From Myxococcus fulvus (GTDB taxonomy: Bacteria; Myxococcota; Myxococcia; Myxococcales; Myxococcaceae), in NCBI RefSeq assembly GCF_900111765.1, contig NZ_FOIB01000001.1, positions 1,736,001 through 1,800,000 on the forward strand: DNA of 64,000 nucleotides, read 5' to 3'. Position 1 is the stretch's first letter, and each line of letters begins with the position of its first letter. Shown in pieces: positions 42,576 to 51,982 of this stretch. A model generated the notes under the pieces. The model had not been told where the DNA came from. It did no database searches and saw nothing but the letters and a program-made list of their open reading frames with translations. The translations under genes and the position numbers were made by a program.

Positions 42576-45500
42576 TCAGGGACGTGACACAGGGCCGGTG
42601 CTCATCCAGTCCCGGACGCGGCGGGCCTCGGCGGTCCAGAGGTCCGGCGTGGCCTCGTAGAAGCCCAGGGCCTGCTGGGCGAGCGAGCGCGCGCGGGAGG
42701 ACTCGGCGGCGCCGAGGGCGCGGGCGAGAGCGAAGCGGGTGGCGGCCAGGTCCTCTCCGAGGCCCGGCATGGTGGCCCGCAGGGAGAGGGCTCGCTCCAG
42801 CGTGGCGCGGGCCTCGCGGGTGCGTCCCAGCGCGAGCTGCGCCAGGCCGAGCGTGGTCAGCGGCGCGGCCTGGTCGGGGTGGTTCTTCTGGAAGGCCTCG
42901 TAGGCGTTCACGCTGCTGCGGGCCAGCTCCACCGCGTCGCGCGTGCGTCCCTCGCTCAACGCGAGCTGGGCCAGGAGCGCCCAGTCGGCCGCGGTCTCCG
43001 GATGCGTGGCGCCGTGGGTCTTCAGGTCCAGCGCGAGGGCGCGCTCCCGCAGCGGACGTGCCTCCGCGAAGCGCCCGAGTGATTCCAATGCGGTGGCGAG
43101 ATTGTTGAGGGGATAGCTGAGCGTCGCGCTGTCGGGACCCATGGCGCGCTCTTCCAGCGTGATGGCCTGGCGCAGGTAGGGCAGGGCCTCGTCGAAGCGG
43201 CGGCGGAGCGTCAGGTGATAGCCGACGGCGTTGGCGGCCAGGGCCGTCTGGGGATGGTCGGGCCCCATCACCACCTTCGTGAGGTCGAGCACGCGGTGGA
43301 GCAGCTTCGAGGTGCGCTCCGTCTCGTCGGTGCGGGAGAGGGCGGAGGCTTGATTGCGCAGGGACTCGAGCGTGAGCAGGTGCTCGGGGCCGTGCGCTTG
43401 TTCGCGCAGGGCCGCCGAGCGTCCGAAGGCCTCCGCGGCCTCGGCGTACTGGCCGCGGAAGAACGCGTTGCGCGCGAGGCTCGTGTGGAGCAGGGCCTCC
43501 AGCTCCGGGGCGCTTCCCGCGCGCTCGATGCTGGCGCGGGCCTGCGCGACGCCCCACTCCTCGAGCTCGGGAGAGCGTGAGAGGGTGGTGACCCAGCGGG
43601 CGGCGGCGCGCGCGGCGACCTCGTCATGGCGCGTGGCCTGCGCGAGGAGCAGGGCCTCTCGCAGCGCCTTCTGCGCGCGCGCTTCGTCTCCGAGCACCAG
43701 GCCCAGGCGTCCTTCCAGCTCCAGGGCCTCCGCGAGCACGGGGCGGTAGCCGAGCGAGCGGGACTGGACGAGCAGCGCCTGGAGCTCCGTGTTGGCCTGC
43801 TCGTAGCGGCCCGCGTCCACCAGGGCGGTGGTGCGGTCCAGTCCGGCGCGGAGGCGCTCCACGCGCTGGCGTTGCTCGCTCGACTCGGGGAGGCCCAGGC
43901 GCAGGGCGTCCACGTTCGCGCAGTCGTCGATGGAGGGCAGCCGCTGGGCGGCGTCGAGCGCGGTGGCGAAGGAGGCTTCGTCCGTCTGCGCGAGCACGCC
44001 CACCACGGCGTCGAGCGTCGAGCGGCGCCGCTCCAGGCAGGCCATGCGCAGCGACAGCACCGCGTCGGATTGATGGCCGTGCACGCGGGTGGCCTCGCAG
44101 GCCTCCAGGTGCATGCGCGTCCAATCGCGGGCGAAGGCATCCAGGCTCTGCGTCACGCGGGACAACAGCTCGGGGGCCTGGGGCTTGTGGGTGGCGGAGA
44201 AGGCCTTGTTCAGCGCGTCCCTGCGCGAGGCGTCCCAGATGCCCGTCAATCGCGCCCCGGCCTCCAGACAAGGTGCGTGACGGCGATTGCCCACCCACCA
44301 CGCGACGCCGATGGCGCCGTAGAGCACGAGCACGCCGGCGGCCATGATGCCCCGGCGTCGCCAGATGACGGACGGGTCCTTGCTCAGCTCCGCGAGCAGG
44401 GCCTCCATGGAGGGGTAGCGGGCGTCGGGGGTGGGCGCGAGTCCCCGGCTGATGGCGCGCAGCAACCACGCGGGGACGCGGCTGCCTCGCGGAGGTGGGC
44501 GCACGTTGCCGGCGAGTGACTCGCGCAGGTAGACGCTGGCGGCCTTGCCCTCGAAGGGGAGCTGCCCGTAGAGGGCCTCGTAGAGCGAGGCGCAGAAGCT
44601 GAACTGGTCTCCGCGCGCGTCGGTGCGTCCGTCCTCGTGCTGCTCGGGCGGCATGTACGCGGGCGTGCCCATGACCAGGCCCGCCTCGGTGAGCGGGGAC
44701 TCCAGGAGGTCTTCGCGTCGAAGGGCGAGCTGGGAGGGCGCGGTGGGGCGCCCTTCCTCGGCGGCCTCCTGGTCCGCGCTGTTGCGAGCCAGTCCGAAGT
44801 CCGTCACCTGGGCGCGGCCATCGCGGCTGACGAGCACGTTGGCGGGCTTGAAGTCACGGTGGACGAGGCCCGCGGCGTGCGCGGCGGCGAGCCCCTTGCC
44901 GGCTTGTCGGAAGAGGTCGAGGACGTCGCGCCAGGAGTGGTCGGTGGCGCGCAGCCAGTGGCGCAGGGACACGCCGTCGACCAGCTCCATGGCGATGAAG
45001 ACGCGACCGGCGAAGGTGCCCGCGTCGTAGACGGAGACGACGTTGGGGTGGGAGAGGCGGGCCATGGCCTGGGCCTCTCGCAGCAGGCGCGTCGCGCCGT
45101 CGGCGCGGACCACGGTGTTGGCGCTCGGGTGGAGCAGCTTGATGGCGACCCGGCGGTGCAGGTCCGGGTCATAGGCGTTGTAGACGACGCCCATGCCGCC
45201 CGAGCCCAGCTTGTCGAGGATGTGATAGCGGCCGACGAGCGTCCGCGAGGGCGCCTCGATGGACGGCGGCTCCGTCGATGGGCGAGGCACCCGCTGACTG
45301 TTGCCAGGGGGCGGCGCGACCTGGGTGCCCGCGCCGAATGGAGGGCGGGGCGGAGGAGCGACCTGGGTGCCCTCGACGACGGGAGTGCGTGGCGGAGGCG
45401 CGACCTGCGTGCCCACGCCGTAGGGCGATAGTGGGGCGCCCTCGCTGGATGGGACCAAGGGCGCCGCGCCTGTCTCCAATGCAGGGGGCGTTGGAGGAAC

Positions 45501-46541
45501 AGAGGTGCTCGCACCGGCCATCGGCCGCGAGGGTGGTGGCCCGGAGGTATTCGCACCGGCAAGCGGGCGCGAGGGAGGCGGGGGGACGGAGGTGCTTGCA
45601 CCGCCCAGTGCCCGAGAGGAAGGCGGAGGAGCAGAGGCGCTCGTGCCCAGCGGTGGCCGCGATGACGGCGGAGGCACGGGGCTGCTTGCTCCGACCAGTG
45701 GTCGAGAGGGCGGCGCGGAAGGGTCTTCACCGACCGGTGGCCGCGATGGATTCGCGGGTGGCTGCCCCGGTGGCGCAGCGGAGGCTGGGAGCGCAGGGGT
45801 GGGGGCGTTCGCCCCGAGGGGACCTGCTGGCGGCGTGGGTGAACGTCCCGCATTCGCGGATGACGCTGGGGCCGATGTGGCTGCCACGTTCGTCCCGAGG
45901 GGACCCGCTGGTGCCGTAGGTGAACGTCCAGCCGTCATGGATGACGTTGGAGCCGATGTGGCCGCCACGTTCGTCCCGAGGGGACCCGGTGGAGCCGCGG
46001 CCGAACGCCCCTCATTCGCGGATGAGGCTGGAGACGAGGTGACGGGACTGCTCGCGCCGACCGGAGGGCGCGACGGTGGCGCGGACGGATGTCCCGTGTT
46101 CACGGGCACCTTCGGCGCCGGCGAAATCTGGGTCCCCGCCTCCGCGACTGCGGGGAGCTCCAGCAACGTCTTCGGCCCTTCCAGGCGCCGGGGCACCGGC
46201 GCAATCAGCGTCCCCGCGTCCGGCGCGGCCTCCTCGGGATGAGAGCTCGAACTGTCCACCTCCGAGCCCAGGCCCCCCTTCCGAGCGGCGCGCAGTGGCT
46301 CCGTGGGCGGGTCGAAATCCCCCACCCTCGCCATCAACGCGGCGCGCGGCAGGGCCAGCTCCGTGGCGTCCTCCTGCTGCGGCGTGACGCGATGTGCCGC
46401 GCTGCCGGGCGGTGTCAGCCTGGTCAGGATCGTCGCGCACGCACGGCATCCCTCCGCATGACGCCGCAGGCGCTGTGCCTCCGCGACGGAGAGCACACCG
46501 CTGACCAGTGCTTGCGCGGTCTTCTCGTCGAAGCAGGACAC
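42576..46541 (-). CDS. Zinc-finger / Ser-Thr kinase / TPR protein
   Basis: About 1320 residues; start uncertain (GTG 46541, or GTG 46562), frame open to 46673. The N-terminus has an anti-sigma-factor-like zinc finger (RRHAEGCRACATIL; H-x3-C-x2-C). About 400 residues of Pro/Ser/Ala repeats follow (GPLGTNVAATSAP, SRPLAGANTS). A complete kinase (about 435-730) has GSGGMGVVY, VAIKLL, HRDFKPANV, DFGLARN and GTPAYMPPEQ. One membrane helix (GIMAAGVLVLYGAIGVAWWVG) separates it from about 500 residues of TPR repeats (ATALESLGRFAEARPLRERA). This kinase-TM-TPR plan is common in myxobacteria; HRDFKP replaces HRDLKP. Isolated, leftward. Confidence 0.92.
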   Translation of the reverse strand: MSCFDEKTAQALVSGVLSVAEAQRLRRHAEGCRACATILTRLTPPGSAAHRVTPQQEDATELALPRAALMARVGDFDPPTEPLRAARKGGLGSEVDSSSSHPEEAAPDAGTLIAPVPRRLEGPKTLLELPAVAEAGTQISPAPKVPVNTGHPSAPPSRPPVGASSPVTSSPASSANEGRSAAAPPGPLGTNVAATSAPTSSMTAGRSPTAPAGPLGTNVAATSAPASSANAGRSPTPPAGPLGANAPTPALPASAAPPGQPPANPSRPPVGEDPSAPPSRPLVGASSPVPPPSSRPPLGTSASAPPPSSRALGGASTSVPPPPSRPLAGANTSGPPPSRPMAGASTSVPPTPPALETGAAPLVPSSEGAPLSPYGVGTQVAPPPRTPVVEGTQVAPPPRPPFGAGTQVAPPPGNSQRVPRPSTEPPSIEAPSRTLVGRYHILDKLGSGGMGVVYNAYDPDLHRRVAIKLLHPSANTVVRADGATRLLREAQAMARLSHPNVVSVYDAGTFAGRVFIAMELVDGVSLRHWLRATDHSWRDVLDLFRQAGKGLAAAHAAGLVHRDFKPANVLVSRDGRAQVTDFGLARNSADQEAAEEGRPTAPSQLALRREDLLESPLTEAGLVMGTPAYMPPEQHEDGRTDARGDQFSFCASLYEALYGQLPFEGKAASVYLRESLAGNVRPPPRGSRVPAWLLRAISRGLAPTPDARYPSMEALLAELSKDPSVIWRRRGIMAAGVLVLYGAIGVAWWVGNRRHAPCLEAGARLTGIWDASRRDALNKAFSATHKPQAPELLSRVTQSLDAFARDWTRMHLEACEATRVHGHQSDAVLSLRMACLERRRSTLDAVVGVLAQTDEASFATALDAAQRLPSIDDCANVDALRLGLPESSEQRQRVERLRAGLDRTTALVDAGRYEQANTELQALLVQSRSLGYRPVLAEALELEGRLGLVLGDEARAQKALREALLLAQATRHDEVAARAAARWVTTLSRSPELEEWGVAQARASIERAGSAPELEALLHTSLARNAFFRGQYAEAAEAFGRSAALREQAHGPEHLLTLESLRNQASALSRTDETERTSKLLHRVLDLTKVVMGPDHPQTALAANAVGYHLTLRRRFDEALPYLRQAITLEERAMGPDSATLSYPLNNLATALESLGRFAEARPLRERALALDLKTHGATHPETAADWALLAQLALSEGRTRDAVELARSSVNAYEAFQKNHPDQAAPLTTLGLAQLALGRTREARATLERALSLRATMPGLGEDLAATRFALARALGAAESSRARSLAQQALGFYEATPDLWTAEARRVRDWMSTGPVSRP

Positions 46542-46684
46542 CCCTCGGATGTAACCCCACACGGCGGGTACATGAGAAGGGGGCCCGGGCTCGTGACTCC
46601 CAATGGGCCACACAAGGTCCGGACACAGCGCGTTCTCACCTGATGGGAAGCCTGTCTGTCCTTTCGACCCCACCCCCGGATGCC

Positions 46685-46712
46685 GCGGCGCGGCGAGCCG
46701 ACCCCGCGCCGC
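46685..46712 (-). terminator. Hairpin terminator after the deacetylase
   Basis: GCGGCGCGG and CCGCGCCGC form a perfect 9-bp stem with a 10-base loop, 9 bases beyond the deacetylase stop and upstream of the kinase gene start. Confidence 0.6.
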
Positions 46713-46721
46713 CCGGGAGGC

Positions 46722-47933
46722 TCATCGGGGGATGAGAGCGATTGAGTCCAGGTACACCGCCGCCTGGTCTCCTCCCGAGTCATCCTGGATGTAGAGGTCC
46801 TGCATCACGCCCGACGAGGCCCCCAGCGCATCGAGCGAGAGCGTGACCTTGCGCCACTCGCCCGCGACCAGTGGCCCGCCCAGCGCCTCGTCCAACCGCT
46901 GACTCCCGAGCACGTTGACGCCGTCATGCAGCACGACGCGCACCCCCTGACCGCCCGTGGTTCCACCATGGACCCACAACTCCAGGGCCTGGTACCCAGA
47001 CAGGTCCACGCCCGAGTGGTGGAGCATCAACCCCGCCCACGTGTCGGGCTCGAAGCGGATGGACGCCGAGCCGGAGTGGACCGTGGTCGTCTCATCCAGC
47101 GAGTGCTCCGCCCAGCTCCAATCCGCGAAGCCGCCCTCCAGGGCATCGGAGTAGATGCTCATGCCCGCGGTCGGCTCCGGCTCCGTGCGGCCGTCCATCA
47201 GCGCGAGCCCCTGCGACAGCGTCACCGTGAGCGCGCTCCGCGTGCGGAGGTAGTCCAGGATGCTCGCGAAGTGGGATGTCTTGTATTGCGTGTCGCGGGT
47301 CGGCGTTCCGTCCACGAACTCGTGGAAGACGAGGATGAGCCAGCTCTTCTCAGCGAGGGCCTGGTCAATCCAGCCGCGCACCGTGGCGACGGAGACGCCG
47401 CGCGCCACGTCATTGCCACGCAGCTCGTACACGATGGTGTCGCGGAAGTTGCGGCCCGCGTTCACCGTGCGACTGCTGGCGTAGTACTGCCGGATGGAGG
47501 CGAGCACGGTGGCGTCGTAGGCCCCATAGGGGATGATGAAGTCCGGCACCGCGCTCTGGCCCAGCGTCCCCACCAGCCAGTCACGGGAGTCCCTCAGCTC
47601 GGCGACGAGCTCGGTGGGTGACAGCGTGGTGAGGTCCGGGTGCGTGAGGGTATGGCTGGCGATGCCATTGCCCTCGGCGATGAGCGTCTGGACTTGGGCG
47701 GTGCTCATGTAACCACCCCAGCCCTGGGCGAGCGCCTGGGTGATGATTCCATACGTCGCGGGAATCCCTCGCGCATTCAGCGCGGGCCGCGCCTTGGTGT
47801 ACTGGGTGGCCCAGCCGTCATCCAGGGTGATGGTGACCATTCCCTGCGCGAAGGGCTCGGCCGCGAACGCGGACGTCGTCAACAGCACCAGCAGCGCGGC
47901 AAACCCTCGCATCGTCTCGAAACCCTTCGCCAT
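46722..47933 (-). CDS. Secreted polysaccharide deacetylase with C-terminal carbohydrate-binding-like domain
   Basis: About 403 residues. ATG 47933 follows GGGGGG and starts a signal peptide (GFAALLVLLTTSAFAAE). The NodB/CE4 domain (about 30-250) shows VTITLDDGW, GNGIASHTLTHPDL with the metal-binding His residues, and VPDFIIPYGAYD. About 145 C-terminal residues form a beta-sandwich (GSASIRFEPDTWAGLMLHHS, LELWVHGGTTG) like a carbohydrate-binding module. It likely removes acetyl groups from an extracellular polysaccharide or chitin-like substrate; which one is not decidable. Confidence 0.88.
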   Translation of the reverse strand: MAKGFETMRGFAALLVLLTTSAFAAEPFAQGMVTITLDDGWATQYTKARPALNARGIPATYGIITQALAQGWGGYMSTAQVQTLIAEGNGIASHTLTHPDLTTLSPTELVAELRDSRDWLVGTLGQSAVPDFIIPYGAYDATVLASIRQYYASSRTVNAGRNFRDTIVYELRGNDVARGVSVATVRGWIDQALAEKSWLILVFHEFVDGTPTRDTQYKTSHFASILDYLRTRSALTVTLSQGLALMDGRTEPEPTAGMSIYSDALEGGFADWSWAEHSLDETTTVHSGSASIRFEPDTWAGLMLHHSGVDLSGYQALELWVHGGTTGGQGVRVVLHDGVNVLGSQRLDEALGGPLVAGEWRKVTLSLDALGASSGVMQDLYIQDDSGGDQAAVYLDSIALIPR

Positions 47934-48247
47934 GGACAGCCCCCCGGGGCAGTTCGCCGCATGCGGCGCGAGGCGCGCGATAGCAGAGGACTTCCACACA
48001 GGGCAACCCGAGGCCCTCGACACGTTCACCGGTGGATGCGCATCGCGCTCGCGGGGCGATGAGGACTCGCTCCGTCACACGTATCGAGAAGTGAGGTTTT
48101 GGCGTCGAGGGAGTCCTTTCCGACTTCATGAGACGGTCATGTTTCATCGGGGCTTTCATTCGAGCGACCACACCCTTAGTGCGCGTGCCTGGAGCCAGGG
48201 TCGAGGTTCATCGACGTGCTCCGCATGTGACTTCAACGGGAGACTTC
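47934..48247. other. Divergent intergenic region, no clear element
   Basis: 314 bases between the deacetylase and CARDB genes. It is lower in GC around 48080-48180 and must hold both promoters, but I see no convincing -35/-10 pair, operator or hairpin. AGACTT before the CARDB ATG gives only a weak ribosome-binding site. Confidence 0.5.
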
Positions 48248-51200
48248 ATGAAGAGGCCGGAGTGGAGCGTGACCGCCACGAGTTGGCTGGTCATGGGTTT
48301 GTTCATCGGTGTGGGCACGGGCTGTTCGGGAGGCGAAGGGGCCTCGCGGGAGCCCGGGGTCGAAGCGGCATCCAGTCCGCTCCAGACGGGGCCGGACCTC
48401 GTCATCCGCGAGCTGCGGGTCCCCGCGAGCGTGCGTCGGGGTCAGGACTTCAACGCCACGGTGACGGTGTGCAACCAGGGCAGCGTGCCGGTCAGCGGCG
48501 TGCGGACCCGGCTCTTCATGTCCGTGGATGACGTGCTGACTCCCAGCGGCCCCCAGGCTCCACCGCCGGACCAGCTGCCCGTGGGGGACTTCTCCCTGTC
48601 GCAGACGCTCACGCCAGGCGCCTGTGTGTCGCGCGAGGTCTCGCTGTCCTCCTCGCTGCCTCCGTTGGCCCAGCAGGACGGCGCCTACTACGTGGGTGCC
48701 ATCGTGGACGACCCGTCCTCCATCCAGGAGCTGCGGGAGGACAACAACAGCGCGGTCCAGCGCATCGGCGTGGGCAATCTCCCGGACCTGGTCATCACGG
48801 AGCTTCGCGCGCCCGTCAGCGTGATGGCGCAGCAGATGTTCGAGGTCCAGGCCCGCGTGTGCAACCAGGGCACGACGGCCTCCGCCAGCACGCGGGTGAG
48901 CTTCCTCCTCTCCGTGGACGATGTGCTGACGCCTTCGGGGCCCGGCGCGCCTCCGCAGGACCAGGTCGTGGTGGGCTCGCTGCAGCTCCCCTGGTTGGAG
49001 CCGGGGCAGTGCCTTGCTCGCTTCTCGCAGGTCGGCTCGTGGCTGCCGCCGTCGGGAAATGGCCAGGGGCGGTATGTCCTGGGCGCCATCGTGGACGACC
49101 CGGCCTCCGTGCAGGAGCTGCGTGAGGACAACAACACCCACGCGAGCACCGTCATCGGCGTGGGCAGTCGCGCGGACCTGGTGGTCCGTGAGCTGTCGTC
49201 TCCCGCGAGCTTCACGCCCGGGCAGTCCACTCCCGTCCGCGTGACGGTGTGCAACCAGGGCACGCAGTCCAGTGGCTGGGCGCGGTTCGGGTTGTACCTG
49301 TCGCTCGATGACGTGCTGACGCCGATGACGCCTCCCGGGCCTGCGCCGGTGGAGCAGGTGCAGGTGGGCATGGGCTCGTTCCCGTCGCTCGCGCCCGGTC
49401 AGTGCCTCACGCGCGAGGAGAATGTCTGGCCCACGTTCCCGCCCGCGCCCACGGAGGCCACCGCGCTCTACCTGGGCGCCATCGTGGATGACGCGAGCGA
49501 GGTGCTGGAGCTGCGCGAGGACAACAACGCCTTCGTGAAGGGCCTGGTCGGTCTGGGGCATCGTCCGGACCTCGTCGTCACGGACGTGCAGGTGCCGCCC
49601 TCGCTGTCCCAGAGCCAGTCCTTCCAGGCGACGGTGACGGTGTGCAACCAGGGCACGCAGTCCAGCAACCCGGTGCGCGCGCAGCTCTACCTCTCCACGA
49701 CGCCGACGCTGTCGCCCATGCCGTCGGGCCCCGCGCCCCTGCCGCCGAACCAGTCGCCGGTGGGCGAGGTCCAGGTGTCCTCGCTGGTGCCAGGACAGTG
49801 CGCGACGCGCTCTCTGACGGGCTGGCCCATGGTGCCGCCGGGTGCGACGGGCCCGGGCCCCTTCTACGTGGGCGCCGCGGTGGATGACGTGAACCAGGTG
49901 CTGGAGCTGCGCGAGGACAACAACACCTTCGTGAAGGGGCTGGTCGGCGTGGGCAACGGGCCGGACCTGGTCATCACCGCGATGACCGCGCCGCCGAGCC
50001 TCGCCTCGGGTCAGCCGTTCCAGGCGACGGTGACGGTGTGCAACCAGGGCACCCAGCCGAGCAACCCCGCTCGCGCGCAGGTCTACCTGTCGATGGACAC
50101 GACCCTGACGCGGATGACGCCGTGGCCCGGCCCGTCGATGCCGCTGGACCAGACGCCGCAGGGTGAAATCTCCGTGCCCTCGCTGAGCCCGGGCGCGTGC
50201 CTGGTGCGCGAAGGGGCGATGCCGGGCGCCGTCATCCCGCCGGATGGAACGGGTGATGGGGCGTACTACCTGGGCGCCATCGTGGACGACCCTGCCTCCG
50301 TGCAGGAGCTGCGCGAGGACAACAACGCCTTCATCCTGGGACGGGTGGGCGTGGGCCTCATGCCGGACCTGGTCGTCACGGCGCTGGGCTCGCCCGAGAG
50401 CCTGCCGACCTCGGGGCCCACCACCGTGACGGTGACGATGTGCAACCAGGGCACCCGCCCCAGCAACTCGACGCAGGCGCAGCTCTTCGTGTCCTCGGAC
50501 GCGGTGCTCTCGCCCATGTCGTCGAGCCCTGGCCCCGCGCCCATGGACCAGGTCCCGGTGGGCTCCGTCTCCGTGCCTTCGCTCGGCGCGGGCCAGTGCA
50601 CCACGCGCTCCATCCAGGTGTGGGCCTCCATTCCTCCGGACTCGCAAGGGGATGGCGTGTTCTTCCTGGGCGCCATCGTGGATGAGCCGGCGTCCGTGCA
50701 GGAGCTGCGCGAGGACAACAACAGCTTCGTGAAGCGCGTGGGCGTCGGTCAGCGCCCGGACCTGGTCATCACCGCGATGACCGCGCCCCGGAGCGTGGGG
50801 GTGAGCCTGCCGCTCGCCTTGTCCGTGAATGTCTGCAACCGGGGCACCCTGTCGAGCCCGCCGTCCACTGCGCGCGTCTATCTGTCGACGGATGCCGTGC
50901 TGACGACCACCCTGCCGTCCGCGCCTCCCGCCCTGGACCAGGTGATGCTCGGGAGCGTGGATGTCCCGGCGCTCGCCATCGGGCAGTGCCTCTCCCGCTC
51001 GCTCACGCCGAACGCCTGGCTGCCGCCGGAAGCGCAGGGCGACGGTGCCTACTACCTGGGCGCCATCGTCGACGAGACGAACTCCGTGCAGGAGCTGCGT
51101 GAGGACAACAACGTCTTCATCCACGGACTCCTCGGCGTGGGCAGCCGCTCCGACCTGGTCGTCACCGCGATGACCGCGCCGGCCAGCGCGCAGAATGGCC

Positions 51201-51934
51201 AGTCCCTGTCTGTCACCGTGACGGTCTGCAACCACGGGACGATGCCCAGCCCCACGTCGAGCGTCCGCCTCCTGCTGTCGGTCGATGACCAGCTCTCCGC
51301 GTCGCCGCTGCCCTCGGAGGAGCAGCAGCCGCTCGGCAACGTGGACGTGCCCGCCCTGGCGGTGAACCAGTGCCTGCAGCGCAGCGCCACCGTGTCGGCG
51401 ACCGTGCCGCCGGGCCTGCAGGGCTGGGTCTTCCACCTGGGGGCCATCGTCGACGCCGCGTCGCAGGTGCAGGAGCTGCGCGAGGACAACAACACCTTCG
51501 TCCACGGGCTCATCGGTATCGGCGCCAGGCCGGACCTCGTCGTGTCCTCGCTGACGGGGCCGGTGTCGGCCATCTCCGGCAGCCGCATCTCCGCGACGGT
51601 GCGGGTGTGCAACCAGGGGACGACGGCGAGCGCCTCGAGCACGGTGACGTTCGTGGTCTCGTTGGACACGAGCCTCGCCCCGGAGGCGCCCGTGCTCCCG
51701 GGGGGCGCGCCGCCGCTGGACCAGGTGCCCATGGGAGGCGCGAACATCCCCAGCCTGGCCCCGGGAGCCTGCATCACGCAGTCGGTGCCCAACCTGCAGG
51801 TGAGCCTGCCCCCGGATGCGCAGGGCGCGCCCGGTGCCCGGTTCCTCGGCGCCTACGTGGACTCGTTCCTGGCGCAGCAGGAGCTGCGCGAGGACAACAA
51901 CACGCGCACCACCCCGCTGACGGTGACGAACTAG
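48248..51934 (+). CDS. Giant CARDB-repeat lipoprotein (nine repeats)
   Basis: 1228 residues with a signal and lipobox GVGTGC, then nine tandem CARDB/APHP-type Ig-like domains of about 130 residues each. Every unit begins PDLVI/SDLVV, carries TVTVCNQGT in the middle and ends GAIVDD...QELREDNN. The CARDB fold is an extracellular adhesion-like module. Cys residues at fixed places in each unit (VCNQG and the later QC) suggest one disulfide per domain. The long rod anchored by lipid points to a surface adhesin or scaffold; partner unknown. Monocistronic, ended by an 11-bp hairpin. Confidence 0.92.
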   Translation: MKRPEWSVTATSWLVMGLFIGVGTGCSGGEGASREPGVEAASSPLQTGPDLVIRELRVPASVRRGQDFNATVTVCNQGSVPVSGVRTRLFMSVDDVLTPSGPQAPPPDQLPVGDFSLSQTLTPGACVSREVSLSSSLPPLAQQDGAYYVGAIVDDPSSIQELREDNNSAVQRIGVGNLPDLVITELRAPVSVMAQQMFEVQARVCNQGTTASASTRVSFLLSVDDVLTPSGPGAPPQDQVVVGSLQLPWLEPGQCLARFSQVGSWLPPSGNGQGRYVLGAIVDDPASVQELREDNNTHASTVIGVGSRADLVVRELSSPASFTPGQSTPVRVTVCNQGTQSSGWARFGLYLSLDDVLTPMTPPGPAPVEQVQVGMGSFPSLAPGQCLTREENVWPTFPPAPTEATALYLGAIVDDASEVLELREDNNAFVKGLVGLGHRPDLVVTDVQVPPSLSQSQSFQATVTVCNQGTQSSNPVRAQLYLSTTPTLSPMPSGPAPLPPNQSPVGEVQVSSLVPGQCATRSLTGWPMVPPGATGPGPFYVGAAVDDVNQVLELREDNNTFVKGLVGVGNGPDLVITAMTAPPSLASGQPFQATVTVCNQGTQPSNPARAQVYLSMDTTLTRMTPWPGPSMPLDQTPQGEISVPSLSPGACLVREGAMPGAVIPPDGTGDGAYYLGAIVDDPASVQELREDNNAFILGRVGVGLMPDLVVTALGSPESLPTSGPTTVTVTMCNQGTRPSNSTQAQLFVSSDAVLSPMSSSPGPAPMDQVPVGSVSVPSLGAGQCTTRSIQVWASIPPDSQGDGVFFLGAIVDEPASVQELREDNNSFVKRVGVGQRPDLVITAMTAPRSVGVSLPLALSVNVCNRGTLSSPPSTARVYLSTDAVLTTTLPSAPPALDQVMLGSVDVPALAIGQCLSRSLTPNAWLPPEAQGDGAYYLGAIVDETNSVQELREDNNVFIHGLLGVGSRSDLVVTAMTAPASAQNGQSLSVTVTVCNHGTMPSPTSSVRLLLSVDDQLSASPLPSEEQQPLGNVDVPALAVNQCLQRSATVSATVPPGLQGWVFHLGAIVDAASQVQELREDNNTFVHGLIGIGARPDLVVSSLTGPVSAISGSRISATVRVCNQGTTASASSTVTFVVSLDTSLAPEAPVLPGGAPPLDQVPMGGANIPSLAPGACITQSVPNLQVSLPPDAQGAPGARFLGAYVDSFLAQQELREDNNTRTTPLTVTN

Positions 51935-51944
51935 CGTGAGGGCG

Positions 51945-51975
51945 GAGGGGACGGGGCCGTCGAGCCCGTCCCCTC
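51945..51975. terminator. Strong bidirectional hairpin
   Basis: GAGGGGACGGG and CCCGTCCCCTC form a perfect 11-bp stem with a 9-base loop, exactly between the convergent stops of the CARDB gene (51934) and the AAA+/RF fusion (51983). Confidence 0.8.
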
Positions 51976-51982
51976 GCTGCCT

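Noticed and set aside
48233-51505. A 1090-residue minus-strand frame opposite the CARDB gene
   Set aside because: It consists of antisense repeats rich in His/Arg/Gly with no domain, while the plus strand has a signal peptide and nine CARDB repeats.
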